This document shows positions 9,153-18,017 of a DNA stretch of 64,000 nt, piece by piece. This stretch comes from JAFAGX01 sp035623255. Lineage in GTDB: Bacteria; Acidobacteriota; Terriglobia; Terriglobales; Acidobacteriaceae. The stretch lies in assembly GCA_035623255.1 (NCBI GenBank), contig DASPTU010000114.1:33506-97505 (forward strand). The letters are read 5' to 3'. The position numbers and the translations under genes were made by a program. The notes under the pieces are model-generated. The model was not told where the DNA came from. It saw only the letters and a list, made by a program, of their open reading frames with translations, and did not search any database. The first letter of the stretch is position 1; every line of letters begins with the position of its first letter.

Positions 9153-11759
9153 ATGCCGATCTGGTTCCGCGTTTTCCCATTGGCGCTCTGCCTCTTGTCA
9201 GCGACAGCCTCACTGGTTGCCGTCGGACAGGAGAATTCAAACCAGCAGCCGGACTCGTCTATTCGCATCCTCGGCCCGACGCCTCCATTGCATATGGACC
9301 CCGCGAAGGCCCTCTTCTTGCAGCTTGAAAATGTCGGCCTCGATCCCGCACGTGTCTATCATGTTCGCGACGTGGCTCTCGATCGCGCCGCCTTTCACAT
9401 CTCGCTTGAGGACGGTGTGATTGGATTCACATCTGACGTGGCGGGAAAAGTGACGGGGGCGTTCTTCGAAGGAGAAGGCGAGATTCTTCTGACGCCGCCA
9501 AATCAGGTGGAACGTGCTTCGATGATGTTGCAAACCGGGGCCGCTATCCTGGAGGAAAGGTTTGCCACTGCCTACTTCCGCTTCAACGATGACACTTTTG
9601 CCGAACTGCAGCCGCTGCTCACGTCGGCGGACAACTCCCATGAATTTGTTTCGCACTGGGACGGCGCCGCCCGCAACCTGGCGTCGGGCGATGCATTGCG
9701 ATTGTTCATGACATTCTCAAAATCCCTTCCATCCTTAGAAGAAACCGGCAATATAGCGTCCAGGTCTCCTCGAGCTGATGATCGGTTCCTGCATGCCCTT
9801 TTGCAGGGAGAAACAAAAGGCACGTTTGATGTCTACTTTGACTCAGATTCCCCGGAACAAGTATGGGCAGCACAATCGCGAACGGTTGATGGAACAAATT
9901 ATTACGATGTGTGGACTTCCTTTTCGTTTCTGCCGAAAACGAAGCATTCAGGCGGCGCAAACGCTATTGCCACAGAGGAAGGGCAACAAAGCGCTCTCGA
10001 CATTTCGTCCTGCAGGATCAGGGCTGAGATTAATCCGCCGACCAGTATCGAAGCTGATGCTTTGCTGGATCTCCTGGTTCGTCAAGGAGGCCAGCGGGCG
10101 GTTCTCTTTGAACTCGCCCGTACCCTCGTGATCAGGAAAGTGGAGGCCGACGGTCAGGCGGTCCAGTTCATTCACAACCCCTCGATTGAGGGCACGCAAC
10201 TCGCCCGCCGCGGTAATGATCTGGTAGCGGTCGTATTTCCTGCGCCCGTCCGGGCTGGGCAGAAAATAAAGTTGAGATTTGTTTACGGTGGTGAAGTTTT
10301 GTCGGAGGCGGGCCCAGGATTGCTCTACGTGGGTGCGCGAGGGACCTGGTACCCGAACCGGGGCCTCACTATGACCAATTTTGACCTGGAGTTCCATTAC
10401 CCACCGGGCTGGACGTTGGTAGCGACTGGCAAGAAAGTCGATCTAAATCAGCAGACGGACTCCCCCGGATCTGGCACTCCCCAGAATTCTGGCGAACAAG
10501 CAAGCCGCTGGATATCGGAACGTCCCATTCCTTTCGCAGGGTTTAACCTCGGAAAATACCGGCGGGCCGCCGCGCACGCCGGTACTGTCACGGTGGAAGC
10601 TTATGGAACCGCAGCTGTGGAGAGAGGTTTTCCCCAGGCCGAAAGCCAGCCAACCGCGATTGGACCCCCGCCGATCATTGGCAGAGAAGCCCCACCACTA
10701 GAAATCTCCGCCTTTCCACCCTCCCCAGCCCACAACGTGGAAATGGTGGCGGGGGTGGCGGCTCACGCGGTTGATTTCTACGCTCGGAGCTTCGGCCCGT
10801 ACCCTTATGGTGAACTCGCCCTCACCCAGATGCCGGGCACGGTTAGCCAGGGGTGGCCTGGCTTGGTCTTCCTTTCCAGTTTCTCCTTCCTGACGGCAGA
10901 ACAAAGATCCGCATTGCACATGGATGCGGTTGAAAAGACCCTGATATCAACGGTGATCGCCCACGAAACCGCTCACCAGTGGTGGGGAGACCTGGTCACG
11001 TGGGATGGTTATCGTGACCAGTGGATCTCTGAAGGGCTGGCCAACTATAGCTCGATGATGTTGCTCCAGAACGAGAGCCCCCGCGATTTTCGCGCGGTGA
11101 TGGAGAAATATCGGAACGATCTGCTGCAGAAGACCAAATCTGGTGTCCCGCTCATGGAAGATGGCCCAGTGACTCTCGGCAATCGCCTCTCTTGTTCTCA
11201 GTTTCCCCAGGGATACGAGGCCATCAGCTATGGACGCGGCACGTGGCTGTTTCATATGTTGCGAACGATGATGCGCGACGCAGAGCGAGCCAGCGAAAGA
11301 CGGGACCTCGAACGACCTGACAGCGAGAACGAACCTTTTTTGCGCGCGTTGCAGCATATTAGAGAGCGCTATGAAGGCAGGCCAATCACGACTCGGGAGA
11401 TGCTGCAGGTGTTTCAGGAAGATCTGCCACGTTCGTTATGGTATGAGGGACGGAAGTCACTCGACTGGTTTTACGATGGGTGGGTGAATGGGACTGCAGT
11501 CCCGCATTTTGAACTTCGAGGAGTGAAGTTCACCGAAAAGGGCGGCCAGACCATTGTCAGCGCTACGATTCTGCAGCGAGATGCGCCGAAGGATCTAGTT
11601 ACGCCAGTGCCAGTGTATGCTTCGCGAGGAGGCAAGTTAATCCTTCTAGGACGTATTTTTGCGGACGGTCCCGAAACCCCATTCCACTTTGGCGTTCCGT
11701 CGGGCACGAGGAAAATTGTTGTGGATCCAAACGAAACGCTGCTGGCACGAACTCGATGA
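9153..11759 (+). CDS. Exported M1-family metallopeptidase (aminopeptidase-like)
   Basis: The 868-residue product has the M1 zinc site HETAHQWWGD (His 604 and 608) and, eighteen residues on, the Glu ligand at 627 (SEGLANY). A signal peptide (PLALCLLSATASLVAVGQ) indicates a periplasmic or surface location. The N-terminal third (about 30-280) is extra to a typical M1 catalytic core and unrecognised. The exopeptidase motif GxMEN is not present: the matching stretch reads SQGWPGLVFLS, so N-terminal amine recognition may differ. Start ATG 9153 follows AGGTGA; GTG at 9141 is in frame and possible. The neighbouring MA-type and M49-like genes suggest a local set of envelope peptidases. Confidence 0.82.
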   Translation: MPIWFRVFPLALCLLSATASLVAVGQENSNQQPDSSIRILGPTPPLHMDPAKALFLQLENVGLDPARVYHVRDVALDRAAFHISLEDGVIGFTSDVAGKVTGAFFEGEGEILLTPPNQVERASMMLQTGAAILEERFATAYFRFNDDTFAELQPLLTSADNSHEFVSHWDGAARNLASGDALRLFMTFSKSLPSLEETGNIASRSPRADDRFLHALLQGETKGTFDVYFDSDSPEQVWAAQSRTVDGTNYYDVWTSFSFLPKTKHSGGANAIATEEGQQSALDISSCRIRAEINPPTSIEADALLDLLVRQGGQRAVLFELARTLVIRKVEADGQAVQFIHNPSIEGTQLARRGNDLVAVVFPAPVRAGQKIKLRFVYGGEVLSEAGPGLLYVGARGTWYPNRGLTMTNFDLEFHYPPGWTLVATGKKVDLNQQTDSPGSGTPQNSGEQASRWISERPIPFAGFNLGKYRRAAAHAGTVTVEAYGTAAVERGFPQAESQPTAIGPPPIIGREAPPLEISAFPPSPAHNVEMVAGVAAHAVDFYARSFGPYPYGELALTQMPGTVSQGWPGLVFLSSFSFLTAEQRSALHMDAVEKTLISTVIAHETAHQWWGDLVTWDGYRDQWISEGLANYSSMMLLQNESPRDFRAVMEKYRNDLLQKTKSGVPLMEDGPVTLGNRLSCSQFPQGYEAISYGRGTWLFHMLRTMMRDAERASERRDLERPDSENEPFLRALQHIRERYEGRPITTREMLQVFQEDLPRSLWYEGRKSLDWFYDGWVNGTAVPHFELRGVKFTEKGGQTIVSATILQRDAPKDLVTPVPVYASRGGKLILLGRIFADGPETPFHFGVPSGTRKIVVDPNETLLARTR

Positions 11760-11802
11760 ACATCACTTACGCCGCGGCCACCTTCGTTATTCAGGGTCGT
11801 GA

Positions 11803-12951
11803 ATGAGACCCAATACTTACATTCTCGGAATTGAAACCTCCTGCGATGAAACCGCAGCCGCGGTGGTGCGCTCGGGAGAACAGATCGTTTCAAACGTGGT
11901 TTTCTCGCAGATTGCAACCCATCAGCCATATGGCGGCGTCGTGCCTGAACTCGCTTCTCGTGAGCATCTCCGTGCGATCGTACCAGTGGTACGCAAGGCG
12001 CTTGTCGATGCTGGGCAGACTTACGAATCCGTTGATGCTTTGGCCGTGACGCAGGGGCCGGGTCTGGCGGGTGCGTTGTTAGTGGGGATCAGCTACGCGA
12101 AAGCTCTGGCATTTGCGCTGGACAAGCCGTTGATTGCGGTCAACCATCTGGAAGGCCACATTCATGCCGTGCTTCTCGAAGAACGCCAGAAAGGAAATCG
12201 CGAGCTGGATTTTCCGGTGCTGGCTCTAGTGGTGTCAGGCGGCCATACGCATCTGTACCTTGCTGAGCAGAAGGAACAGGGCTGGGTGTATCAGATTATC
12301 GGTCATACTCGGGATGACGCCGCCGGAGAAGCCTTCGATAAAGTTGCCAAGCTCCTCGGACTGGGATATCCGGGCGGGCCAATCATCGACAAACTATCGG
12401 TTCATGGGAATCCCAAGGCTGTAAGCTTCGTGCCTTCGCAGATCAAGCATCGGGACCGTAAGGAAGCACGGGACTCGAGAGAGGAGGGACCACGTTTTGA
12501 TTTTTCATATAGCGGAATAAAGACTGCTGTTCTGCGCTATGTGGAGACCCACAACCTGCAAGATTCGATTGAGGCTCGCCGGCGAAACCTTGCAGGAAAC
12601 TGGCGGCCCAAACTGGAAGACTTTCTGGCGAACAGCGATCAGCAAACACTCGATTTAGTTGCCTCCTTCCAGCGAGGGATGGTTGAAGACCTGATCGAAA
12701 AGACACTTGCAGCGGCCCGTGCGTATGATGTTTCAACGCTGTTCATCACCGGCGGTGTCGCCGCCAACGATGAATTACGGCAGCGCTTTGAGAGGGATGC
12801 GACCATGGAGGGACTACGAGTGTTTTTCCCTTCGCGACCACTCTCTACTGACAACGCTGCGATGATCGCGGCTGCGGCTTATCCCAAGTATCTGGCTCGT
12901 GAGTTTGCACCTTTGGAGTTTTCTGCAGAGGCGGGACTGGCTCTCAGATAA
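11803..12951 (+). CDS. tsaD: tRNA N6-threonylcarbamoyladenosine transferase TsaD
   Basis: Makes the t6A37 modification on ANN-decoding tRNAs by moving the threonylcarbamoyl group from TC-AMP, acting in the cytoplasm with TsaB and TsaE (neither is here). The 382 residues start with the family hallmark ILGIETSCDETAAAVV and contain the metal-binding HLEGH (about residues 114-118), a VSGGHTHLY loop and the C-terminal FPSRPLSTDNAAMIA segment. A lysine/arginine-rich insertion of about 40 residues near 205-225 (KHRDRKEARDSREEGP) makes it longer than the usual 335-345. It follows the M1 peptidase gene by 43 bases on the same strand. Confidence 0.96.
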   Translation: MRPNTYILGIETSCDETAAAVVRSGEQIVSNVVFSQIATHQPYGGVVPELASREHLRAIVPVVRKALVDAGQTYESVDALAVTQGPGLAGALLVGISYAKALAFALDKPLIAVNHLEGHIHAVLLEERQKGNRELDFPVLALVVSGGHTHLYLAEQKEQGWVYQIIGHTRDDAAGEAFDKVAKLLGLGYPGGPIIDKLSVHGNPKAVSFVPSQIKHRDRKEARDSREEGPRFDFSYSGIKTAVLRYVETHNLQDSIEARRRNLAGNWRPKLEDFLANSDQQTLDLVASFQRGMVEDLIEKTLAAARAYDVSTLFITGGVAANDELRQRFERDATMEGLRVFFPSRPLSTDNAAMIAAAAYPKYLAREFAPLEFSAEAGLALR

Positions 12952-12979
12952 CCTCCGGTCGCACGGGAACAGCAAAGTT

Positions 12980-13369
12980 TTACTTACCGGCGGTGTTCCG
13001 CTTTGCCTTGGAGCCGAGAAGCGATTTAAGGGCCTTCGCCAGCTGGGTTTCGATATCGATGTCTTTGAAGATCGTGAAGTCGGCGCGCTTCTCGGTCTGA
13101 TCGAAGCCGCTTTGTTTGCCGGCGACAATAATGATGGGGATATTTTCTGTGGCGGGCAGTTGTTTCAGCGCCGTGATCAATTCGCTGCCGCCCATCTTCG
13201 GCATCTGCATGTCCGTGACAACCAGGGTCGGACTCAGTCCTTGAAGCTTTTCCAGAGCTTCGCATCCGTTCGTGGCACACTCCACCGTGAAGCCACGTTC
13301 CTCCAGGAAACGGCAAACCGTGTGCCGAATTAGCATGGAATCATCTACAACCAGAGCGGTGAGCGACAT
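12980..13369 (-). CDS. Single-domain response regulator (CheY-like receiver)
   Basis: A 129-residue receiver with no output domain. The acidic pair D9-D10, phospho-acceptor D53 (VVTDMQMP) and conserved lysine K102 (FTIFKD) are present. The usual switch Thr/Ser after the fourth strand is replaced by Ala (IPIIIVAGKQ, about residue 83), so signalling through the normal Thr-Tyr coupling may be weakened. Stand-alone receivers act as phospho-sinks or bind a partner protein. It is convergent with tsaD (28-base gap), and no kinase gene lies next to it. Confidence 0.85.
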   Translation of the reverse strand: MSLTALVVDDSMLIRHTVCRFLEERGFTVECATNGCEALEKLQGLSPTLVVTDMQMPKMGGSELITALKQLPATENIPIIIVAGKQSGFDQTEKRADFTIFKDIDIETQLAKALKSLLGSKAKRNTAGK

Positions 13370-13527
13370 AGCCGTTTGTGCCAGCCTTATCGACGGCTGA
13401 CAAAACTCATAACAAGTATGCTACGGGGACAGACCGTCGGGGAACGTTACTATCGTCACTAACAATGCTGCGCATAGCCTTTGCGGCAAGGTGCGTACGA
13501 CCGCAAACCAGGCCGTGAAAATAGTCG

Positions 13528-13677
13528 TCATGACTCATTGTTGAGCTTGGTTTCCTCGATATTCATATCCTTGAATTCGCTGGATTCGAATATCTCACCA
13601 CATTCGAGGCATTCGACGAACTCGGAATCTTCATCGCGGGATACGATCTGTACACGAGGGTGCTTACACTGATTCAT
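13528..13677 (-). CDS. Small putative zinc-binding protein (49 aa)
   Basis: The start at 13677 (MNQCKHPRVQIV) is preferred over an in-frame ATG 45 bases upstream because the conserved-looking core begins there and a purine-rich stretch (GAGAAGAGAAG) precedes it. The protein has a CKH near the N-terminus and a CLEC knuckle at the middle, compatible with a single zinc site (one Cys-x-His and one Cys-x-x-Cys), followed by an acidic tail. A near-consensus sigma-70 promoter lies about 100 bases upstream, so the gene should be well expressed. No family name is given; a role in nucleic-acid or protein binding would be a guess. Confidence 0.6.
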   Translation of the reverse strand: MNQCKHPRVQIVSRDEDSEFVECLECGEIFESSEFKDMNIEETKLNNES

Positions 13678-13780
13678 TTCACTTCTCTTCTCGGGAATCT
13701 GCGACGGCGGGATTGGACTCATAAACCCGGACGCTTAAGCGGCGCGCACTGGGCGACATGGGAAGTCGGAAATTGCGGGT

Positions 13781-13808
13781 ATTTTAGCCTCACTGATTAG
13801 CTTGTCAA
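13781..13808 (-). promoter_or_regulatory. Near-consensus sigma-70 promoter for the small zinc protein
   Basis: On the minus strand TTGACA (13808-13803) and TAAAAT (13786-13781) are separated by 16 bases. This is the best housekeeping-type promoter seen in the window. It points at the 49-residue zinc-binding protein and gives a leader of about 100 bases. Confidence 0.7.
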
Positions 13809-14089
13809 GTCCTCCAGTCAGTAATTAATTAGGGAACATTAGATGCTACGGTTTCTAATCACAGACATTCTCCTGAAGCCATCCTCAAAACGCTGGGGAA
13901 GAGATGCGCTTCGTAAGTCTAACCCGCTTACATTGAGTAACTTGTAGCCAGCGAACGTGCTCTCCGCACTTCGTCAATCCGATGCTGCATTGAGCGTCAC
14001 CAGTGCTTAATGTCCCAGGCCGGACTTACAATGCTTTGTATTCGCCTCGAGCGTTTGGGCGAACGCAACCAGGGTTCAGGAGAACAATC
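13809..14089. other. Non-coding stretch before the cysteine desulfurase gene
   Basis: Together with 13678-13808 this makes about 410 bases without a supported gene. Apart from the minus-strand promoter, a TACAAT box at 14027-14032 could be the -10 of the cysteine desulfurase promoter, but no good -35 stands in front of it. I see no riboswitch, tRNA or convincing hairpin here. Confidence 0.5.
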
Positions 14090-15298
14090 ATGAGCGCAAG
14101 CACGGTTGGCCAAATTCAGGACAGCGAACTGAGGCAAAACCAAGTGAAGCTGCCCGTCTATATGGACAACCACGCAACCACGCCGGTTGATCCGCGTGTA
14201 CTTGAGGAGATGTTGCCCTTTCTTAGGGAAAGATTCGGCAATGCCGCCAGCCGCAGTCATTCCTTTGGATGGGCAGCGGCCGAGGCGGTTGAACGTGCCC
14301 GCGCGCAGGTCGCAAAACTTATCGGTGCGGAGCCCGAAGATATTGTCTTTACCTCAGGAGCTACAGAAAGTGACAATCTGGCAATTAAGGGCATCGCCGA
14401 GATGTACCGCCAGAAGGGCAACCACATCATCACGGCTGTGACTGAGCACAAAGCCGTTCTCGACAGCTGTAAGCATCTCGAGAAGTACGGATATTCGGTG
14501 ACGTATCTGCCCGTCCATAAGGACGGTCTGGTTGATCTCGAAGACCTCAGCCGCGCCATTAGCGAAAAGACGATCCTCGTCAGCATCATGGCTGCGAACA
14601 ATGAGATCGGCGTGCTCCAGCCAATAGCCCAAATCGGAAAAATGTGTTACGAGCACGGCGTGGTTTTTCATACCGATGCTGCCCAGGCGGTCGCAAAAAT
14701 TCCGATTGATGTAAACAAGCAGAGCATCGACCTGATGTCCATTGCCGGCCACAAAATCTACGGACCCAAAGGTGTCGGTGTTTTATACGTACGTCGTAAG
14801 GACCCCGAGGTGCGCCTCGCAGCGCTTATCGATGGAGGCGGGCACGAACACGGGATGCGCTCCGGAACGTTGAATGTTCCCGGGATTGTGGGACTCGGCA
14901 AAGCTTGTGCCATTGCTTCCGAAGAGATGCCGAAGGAAGCTTGCCATCTCGCAGGTCTTCGTAACCGGCTTCGCGACAAGATTATGGCCGGGATTGACCG
15001 GGTCTACCTCAACGGCTCGATGGATCATCGTCTCCCTGGAAATCTCAACCTGAGCTTCGATGCGGTGGACGCCGAGTCGCTGATGTTGGGTCTCGAGGGC
15101 ATCGCAGTTTCCAGCGGCTCAGCATGCACTTCCGCGAAAATCGATCCGTCATACGTGTTGAAGGCATTAGGTTGCGAGGATGACTTGGCGACCAGTTCGA
15201 TTCGCTTCGGTCTTGGCCGCTTTACGACTGAGTCCGAAGTGGACTATGTGGCTGATCGCGTGGTACAGACGGTGCGGCAACTTCGCGAACTTTCCTAG
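14090..15298 (+). CDS. Cysteine desulfurase (IscS/NifS family)
   Basis: A PLP enzyme that takes sulfur from cysteine (to alanine) for Fe-S cluster and thio-cofactor assembly. The start at 14090 (MSASTVGQ) has AGGAGA seven bases upstream, which decides against the longer frame from 14003. The 402 residues include the N-terminal [13 protein letters not shown] motif, the PLP lysine in [10 protein letters not shown], and the mobile-loop catalytic cysteine in [10 protein letters not shown], which places it in the IscS-like group I. No iscU, iscR or suf genes are adjacent, so its acceptor is encoded elsewhere. The product ends normally, and the gene is convergent with a lipoprotein gene across a perfect hairpin. 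Confidence 0.95.
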   Translation: MSASTVGQIQDSELRQNQVKLPVYMDNHATTPVDPRVLEEMLPFLRERFGNAASRSHSFGWAAAEAVERARAQVAKLIGAEPEDIVFTSGATESDNLAIKGIAEMYRQKGNHIITAVTEHKAVLDSCKHLEKYGYSVTYLPVHKDGLVDLEDLSRAISEKTILVSIMAANNEIGVLQPIAQIGKMCYEHGVVFHTDAAQAVAKIPIDVNKQSIDLMSIAGHKIYGPKGVGVLYVRRKDPEVRLAALIDGGGHEHGMRSGTLNVPGIVGLGKACAIASEEMPKEACHLAGLRNRLRDKIMAGIDRVYLNGSMDHRLPGNLNLSFDAVDAESLMLGLEGIAVSSGSACTSAKIDPSYVLKALGCEDDLATSSIRFGLGRFTTESEVDYVADRVVQTVRQLRELS

Positions 15299-15308
15299 AA
15301 CGCATCAA

Positions 15309-15331
15309 GGCCATGCTTCGCCAGCATGGCC
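15309..15331. terminator. Perfect hairpin between convergent genes
   Basis: GGCCATGCT (15309-15317) pairs exactly with AGCATGGCC (15323-15331) around a five-base loop. There is no T-run on either side, so termination would be by hairpin alone or with Rho, but the position between two stop codons fits a bidirectional terminator. Confidence 0.5.
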
Positions 15332-15340
15332 CTGAATCGC

Positions 15341-16192
15341 CTACTTGACTACCTCGTCCTGTGTGGCAGGAGATGCCGAGCTCGTTGCCACTTGCGGACT
15401 GGCTTCGGGATTGATCTTGACGGTCGCCAGGATCGTTTCAAGACGCCGGAAGACTTTCTCTCGATTTACCGGCATGCTCTCGTCGTTGCTGTCGTTCGCC
15501 GTCGACAGTCCCAAAGCGAATTCATAGCAAGCTCCGTTCTGGAACAGGTGATAGTACTTCGTATCCTCCTGTTTCGAATCGTCGCCGGAAGTATTCTCGA
15601 CTTCCTGCAACTCCAACCCGCCAAGCGCTAGTCTCGAAGGCTGAACCACATCCTTGTCGGAGGCCTCCGGCGTAGCAAACTGATTGCACTCGGCTTCGCT
15701 CAAGTTCTTGTTGACGTTGACCAGGAAGAAGGCCGAGGTAAGGTCCGTGTCAGGAAAGAAGCTCTTCGGCATGTCAACCGATACTGCAGCTTCACCGCCA
15801 GGCTGAACGAAGTTCATCGGCGCCGACGCGGAATCGATGCCATCAGCTCGCTTCACAGAGTATTGCCACGGATATCGGAAAGAGAGTCCGTAGGCTTGGT
15901 CGTTGTACTTCAACGTGGACGGCCGTTTCTTCGCGACTTTCTTCACTGCCGGAGCCGTTACCGACGTTGTTGAGGCTGCTGGAGTCGGAATGACCGGCTG
16001 ACTCAACGTCATCCGGTTTGTAGAAGTTTGAGTTTCGCTGGCGGAAGGCTTGCTCTCTTTATTAGAGCATGCAACCGTGAGCAATGAGCCTGCGAGCAGG
16101 CCGGAGATCACCGCGACTCCGACGGGCCTGCGGATGAACCCTGCAGTGTTGGTAAGTCGTCCTACTGATTTAAAGCATTCGAGTTTTTTCAT
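15341..16192 (-). CDS. Putative lipoprotein of unknown function
   Basis: The ATG at 16192 is chosen because a full-strength Shine-Dalgarno (GGAGGTGA, 16204-16197) stands five bases before it; the frame extends further but without support. The 283-residue product has a positively charged N-terminus, a hydrophobic core and a lipobox-like LLTVAC (Cys about residue 38), then a Ser/Thr/Pro linker (about 45-90) and a globular region with Trp, Tyr and two further cysteines. The globular part (about 95-250, beginning YNDQAYGLSFRYPWQY) looks like the PsbP/Mog1-type fold seen in many bacterial lipoproteins, which is an inference from pattern only. Divergent from the small membrane protein gene at 16448. 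Confidence 0.75.
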   Translation of the reverse strand: MKKLECFKSVGRLTNTAGFIRRPVGVAVISGLLAGSLLTVACSNKESKPSASETQTSTNRMTLSQPVIPTPAASTTSVTAPAVKKVAKKRPSTLKYNDQAYGLSFRYPWQYSVKRADGIDSASAPMNFVQPGGEAAVSVDMPKSFFPDTDLTSAFFLVNVNKNLSEAECNQFATPEASDKDVVQPSRLALGGLELQEVENTSGDDSKQEDTKYYHLFQNGACYEFALGLSTANDSNDESMPVNREKVFRRLETILATVKINPEASPQVATSSASPATQDEVVK

Positions 16193-16447
16193 GTTGTCAC
16201 CTCCTGCTGCACTTGCAGCTGTCGGCCTTCTTGCACGGAAGGCGCCGGAATCGAATCGCTTGATTTGTCGTGACTTAATATCGAGCCCCGTGGTTTGCCA
16301 TGTGTCTGTCCGGACACGGTGTAGCCGAGCGGACACGGTTTCATTCCGACGGAGTCCGCTAACCAGTGCCTGGTCAGTCGCTTTGCTTTGGTCACCCGCC
16401 TGCCATCTCTTTGAGCGCATCACCTGAACGGGCCGCGGAGGTAACCC

Positions 16448-16600
16448 ATGGAAGCACTAATCAATTTCGTGACAGTGGTGGCGGGAATGAGTCTTTCACT
16501 CTCCATCGGACTACTGATGGAAGAACTGATTTTCGGAAAGGTGTTCTGCCCATTGTTTGCCCGCCAGGCAGCGCGGCTCAAATCCGGGCAGAAAAGCTAA
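16448..16600 (+). CDS. Small membrane protein (50 aa) upstream of SPFH protein
   Basis: A 50-residue frame starting at ATG 16448, five bases after a strong GGAGGT (16437-16442). Residues 5-25 are hydrophobic (FVTVVAGMSLSLSIGLLM), forming one membrane span, then EELIFGKVFCPLF and a basic tail (ARQAARLKSGQKS), which suggests a cytoplasmic C-terminus. It ends 20 bases before the SPFH gene, which has its own AGGAGG. The strong ribosome site, complete frame and tight spacing argue that it is real and co-expressed with the SPFH protein. I do not recognise a family. Confidence 0.75.
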   Translation: MEALINFVTVVAGMSLSLSIGLLMEELIFGKVFCPLFARQAARLKSGQKS

Positions 16601-16620
16601 AGCGCAAATAGGAGGCAACT

Positions 16621-17931
16621 ATGCTGGCACTGAAAAATGTTTTGTTGTGGGGTGGAATCGCGATGATGGTAACCGCCGCAGGCATTCTTCTTTATGATCT
16701 GCGCCGGAAGTGGCAGTACAGCTTGGAAGTGGCTTCGGAAACGCAAGCGAATCCCGTGCCGATGCCGAGCGTCCGGTGGCGAATATCTCTGGCGCTCGTC
16801 CTCCTCGCGTGGGGCCCGATGCTGCTGGCGTTGGGCATCGCGGTTGTGCCCAGCGGTATGGCGGGTGTTCTGATCAGTCAAACTGAGGGCGCTCCTGCGG
16901 GTCTGCTCAGTCCAGGGGCCCATCTCATCGTTCCTTTTGCCGAAAGTATCGTATTGTTCGATACGCGTGATCAATTGTTCACCACCGGTGCTACAGAAGA
17001 TGGAAGCAGTGGCCAATCGAAAAAGTTCGAACCGCTGAACGTTCAAGCGAAGGAAGGGCTGACACTCGGCTTGGCGATCACGGTTCGCTACCGGTTGGAT
17101 AGCAAGCGGCTCGGATACATTCAAGCCAATCTGCCTCTGCCGGTGGAAAAGGAAATTGTTCCGCCTGCAGTGGCCAGCGCCTGGCGGGAACTCGTGCCCA
17201 ACTACACTGTCCGGGATGTCTTCGCCACAAAGCGCGAAGAGGTTCGGAGAAAAGCTGCGGACACAATCACCCAAAAGCTGGCCGCCGATGGGATCATCGT
17301 CAAGGAAGTGATGCTACGCGACATTCAACTTCCGCCGGAATATGCCAAAGGGCTTGAGGATCTGCTGCTCAAGGAGCAGGAGAACGATCAGATGGGAGTC
17401 CAGACCGAGATCCAGGCCAAGCAGGTGAAAATTTCGGAGCTTGAAGCCGAAGCGGTGAAGGCGCAGCAAGTGAAACAGGCTGAGGGACAGGCGCAGGTGC
17501 GCGTACTGCAAGCCAAGGCCGAATCCGATGCCATGCAATACACGCTACCTTTAAAGCAGAAGCAAATCGAACAATCCAAGCTTGAGGCCGAGGCACGCAA
17601 AGAGGCAACCGTCAAGAACGCCGAAGCTGAAGCGGAGGCCAAGGTAATCGACAGCAAGGCCGAAACAGAGCGGCGCAAGCTCTTGGCAACGGCGGAAGCT
17701 GAGCGGATCCGCGTGACTGCGGCGGCTGACGCCGAACGAATGGAAAAAGAAGGAGTGATCCTCAAACAGAATCCGCTCCTGATCAACAAAATCGTCGCCG
17801 AGCGCCTTTCGGACAAGTTGCAGATCATGATGGTACCTGCCGATGGGAAATTTTTTTTCGCAAACGACGTGCTGCGCAGCATGAATATGGCGAATCGTGG
17901 CAGCCAGGCTGAAGAAGCAGAACCGAAGTAA
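16621..17931 (+). CDS. SPFH/Band 7 (prohibitin-flotillin-like) membrane protein
   Basis: A 436-residue protein with two N-terminal membrane segments (about 5-24 and 57-78), an SPFH domain (about 80-250, with VPSGMAGVLIS and NVQAKEGLTLGLAITVRYRLD) and a long Ala/Glu/Lys-rich coiled coil (about 255-380), followed by a short C-terminal helix. Such proteins form oligomeric rings or cages on membranes and often control membrane proteases. AGGAGG stands seven bases before the ATG. The two N-terminal membrane segments are unusual for a prohibitin type, which has one. The only linked gene is the 50-residue membrane protein upstream; no ftsH or nfeD is close. Confidence 0.85.
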   Translation: MLALKNVLLWGGIAMMVTAAGILLYDLRRKWQYSLEVASETQANPVPMPSVRWRISLALVLLAWGPMLLALGIAVVPSGMAGVLISQTEGAPAGLLSPGAHLIVPFAESIVLFDTRDQLFTTGATEDGSSGQSKKFEPLNVQAKEGLTLGLAITVRYRLDSKRLGYIQANLPLPVEKEIVPPAVASAWRELVPNYTVRDVFATKREEVRRKAADTITQKLAADGIIVKEVMLRDIQLPPEYAKGLEDLLLKEQENDQMGVQTEIQAKQVKISELEAEAVKAQQVKQAEGQAQVRVLQAKAESDAMQYTLPLKQKQIEQSKLEAEARKEATVKNAEAEAEAKVIDSKAETERRKLLATAEAERIRVTAAADAERMEKEGVILKQNPLLINKIVAERLSDKLQIMMVPADGKFFFANDVLRSMNMANRGSQAEEAEPK

Positions 17932-17996
17932 ATGACTAGCCGGCTGAGAACTGAATTAGTGAACGAGTCATGCGAAGGATCAATCGCAATCCGGTT

Positions 17997-18002
17997 TATA
18001 AT
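17997..18002 (+). promoter_or_regulatory. Candidate -10 box for the 18018-23759 operon
   Basis: A perfect TATAAT ends 15 bases before the ATG at 18018. No good -35 is in place, so the promoter may be activator-dependent or use another -35. Its position argues that the secreted-protein gene starts at 18018 and not at the upstream in-frame ATG 17970. Confidence 0.4.
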
Positions 18003-18017
18003 GCGCGCAATCCAGCG

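Noticed and set aside
14003..14089. Longer start for the cysteine desulfurase
   Set aside because: AGGAGA seven bases before 14090 and family length favour the later ATG.
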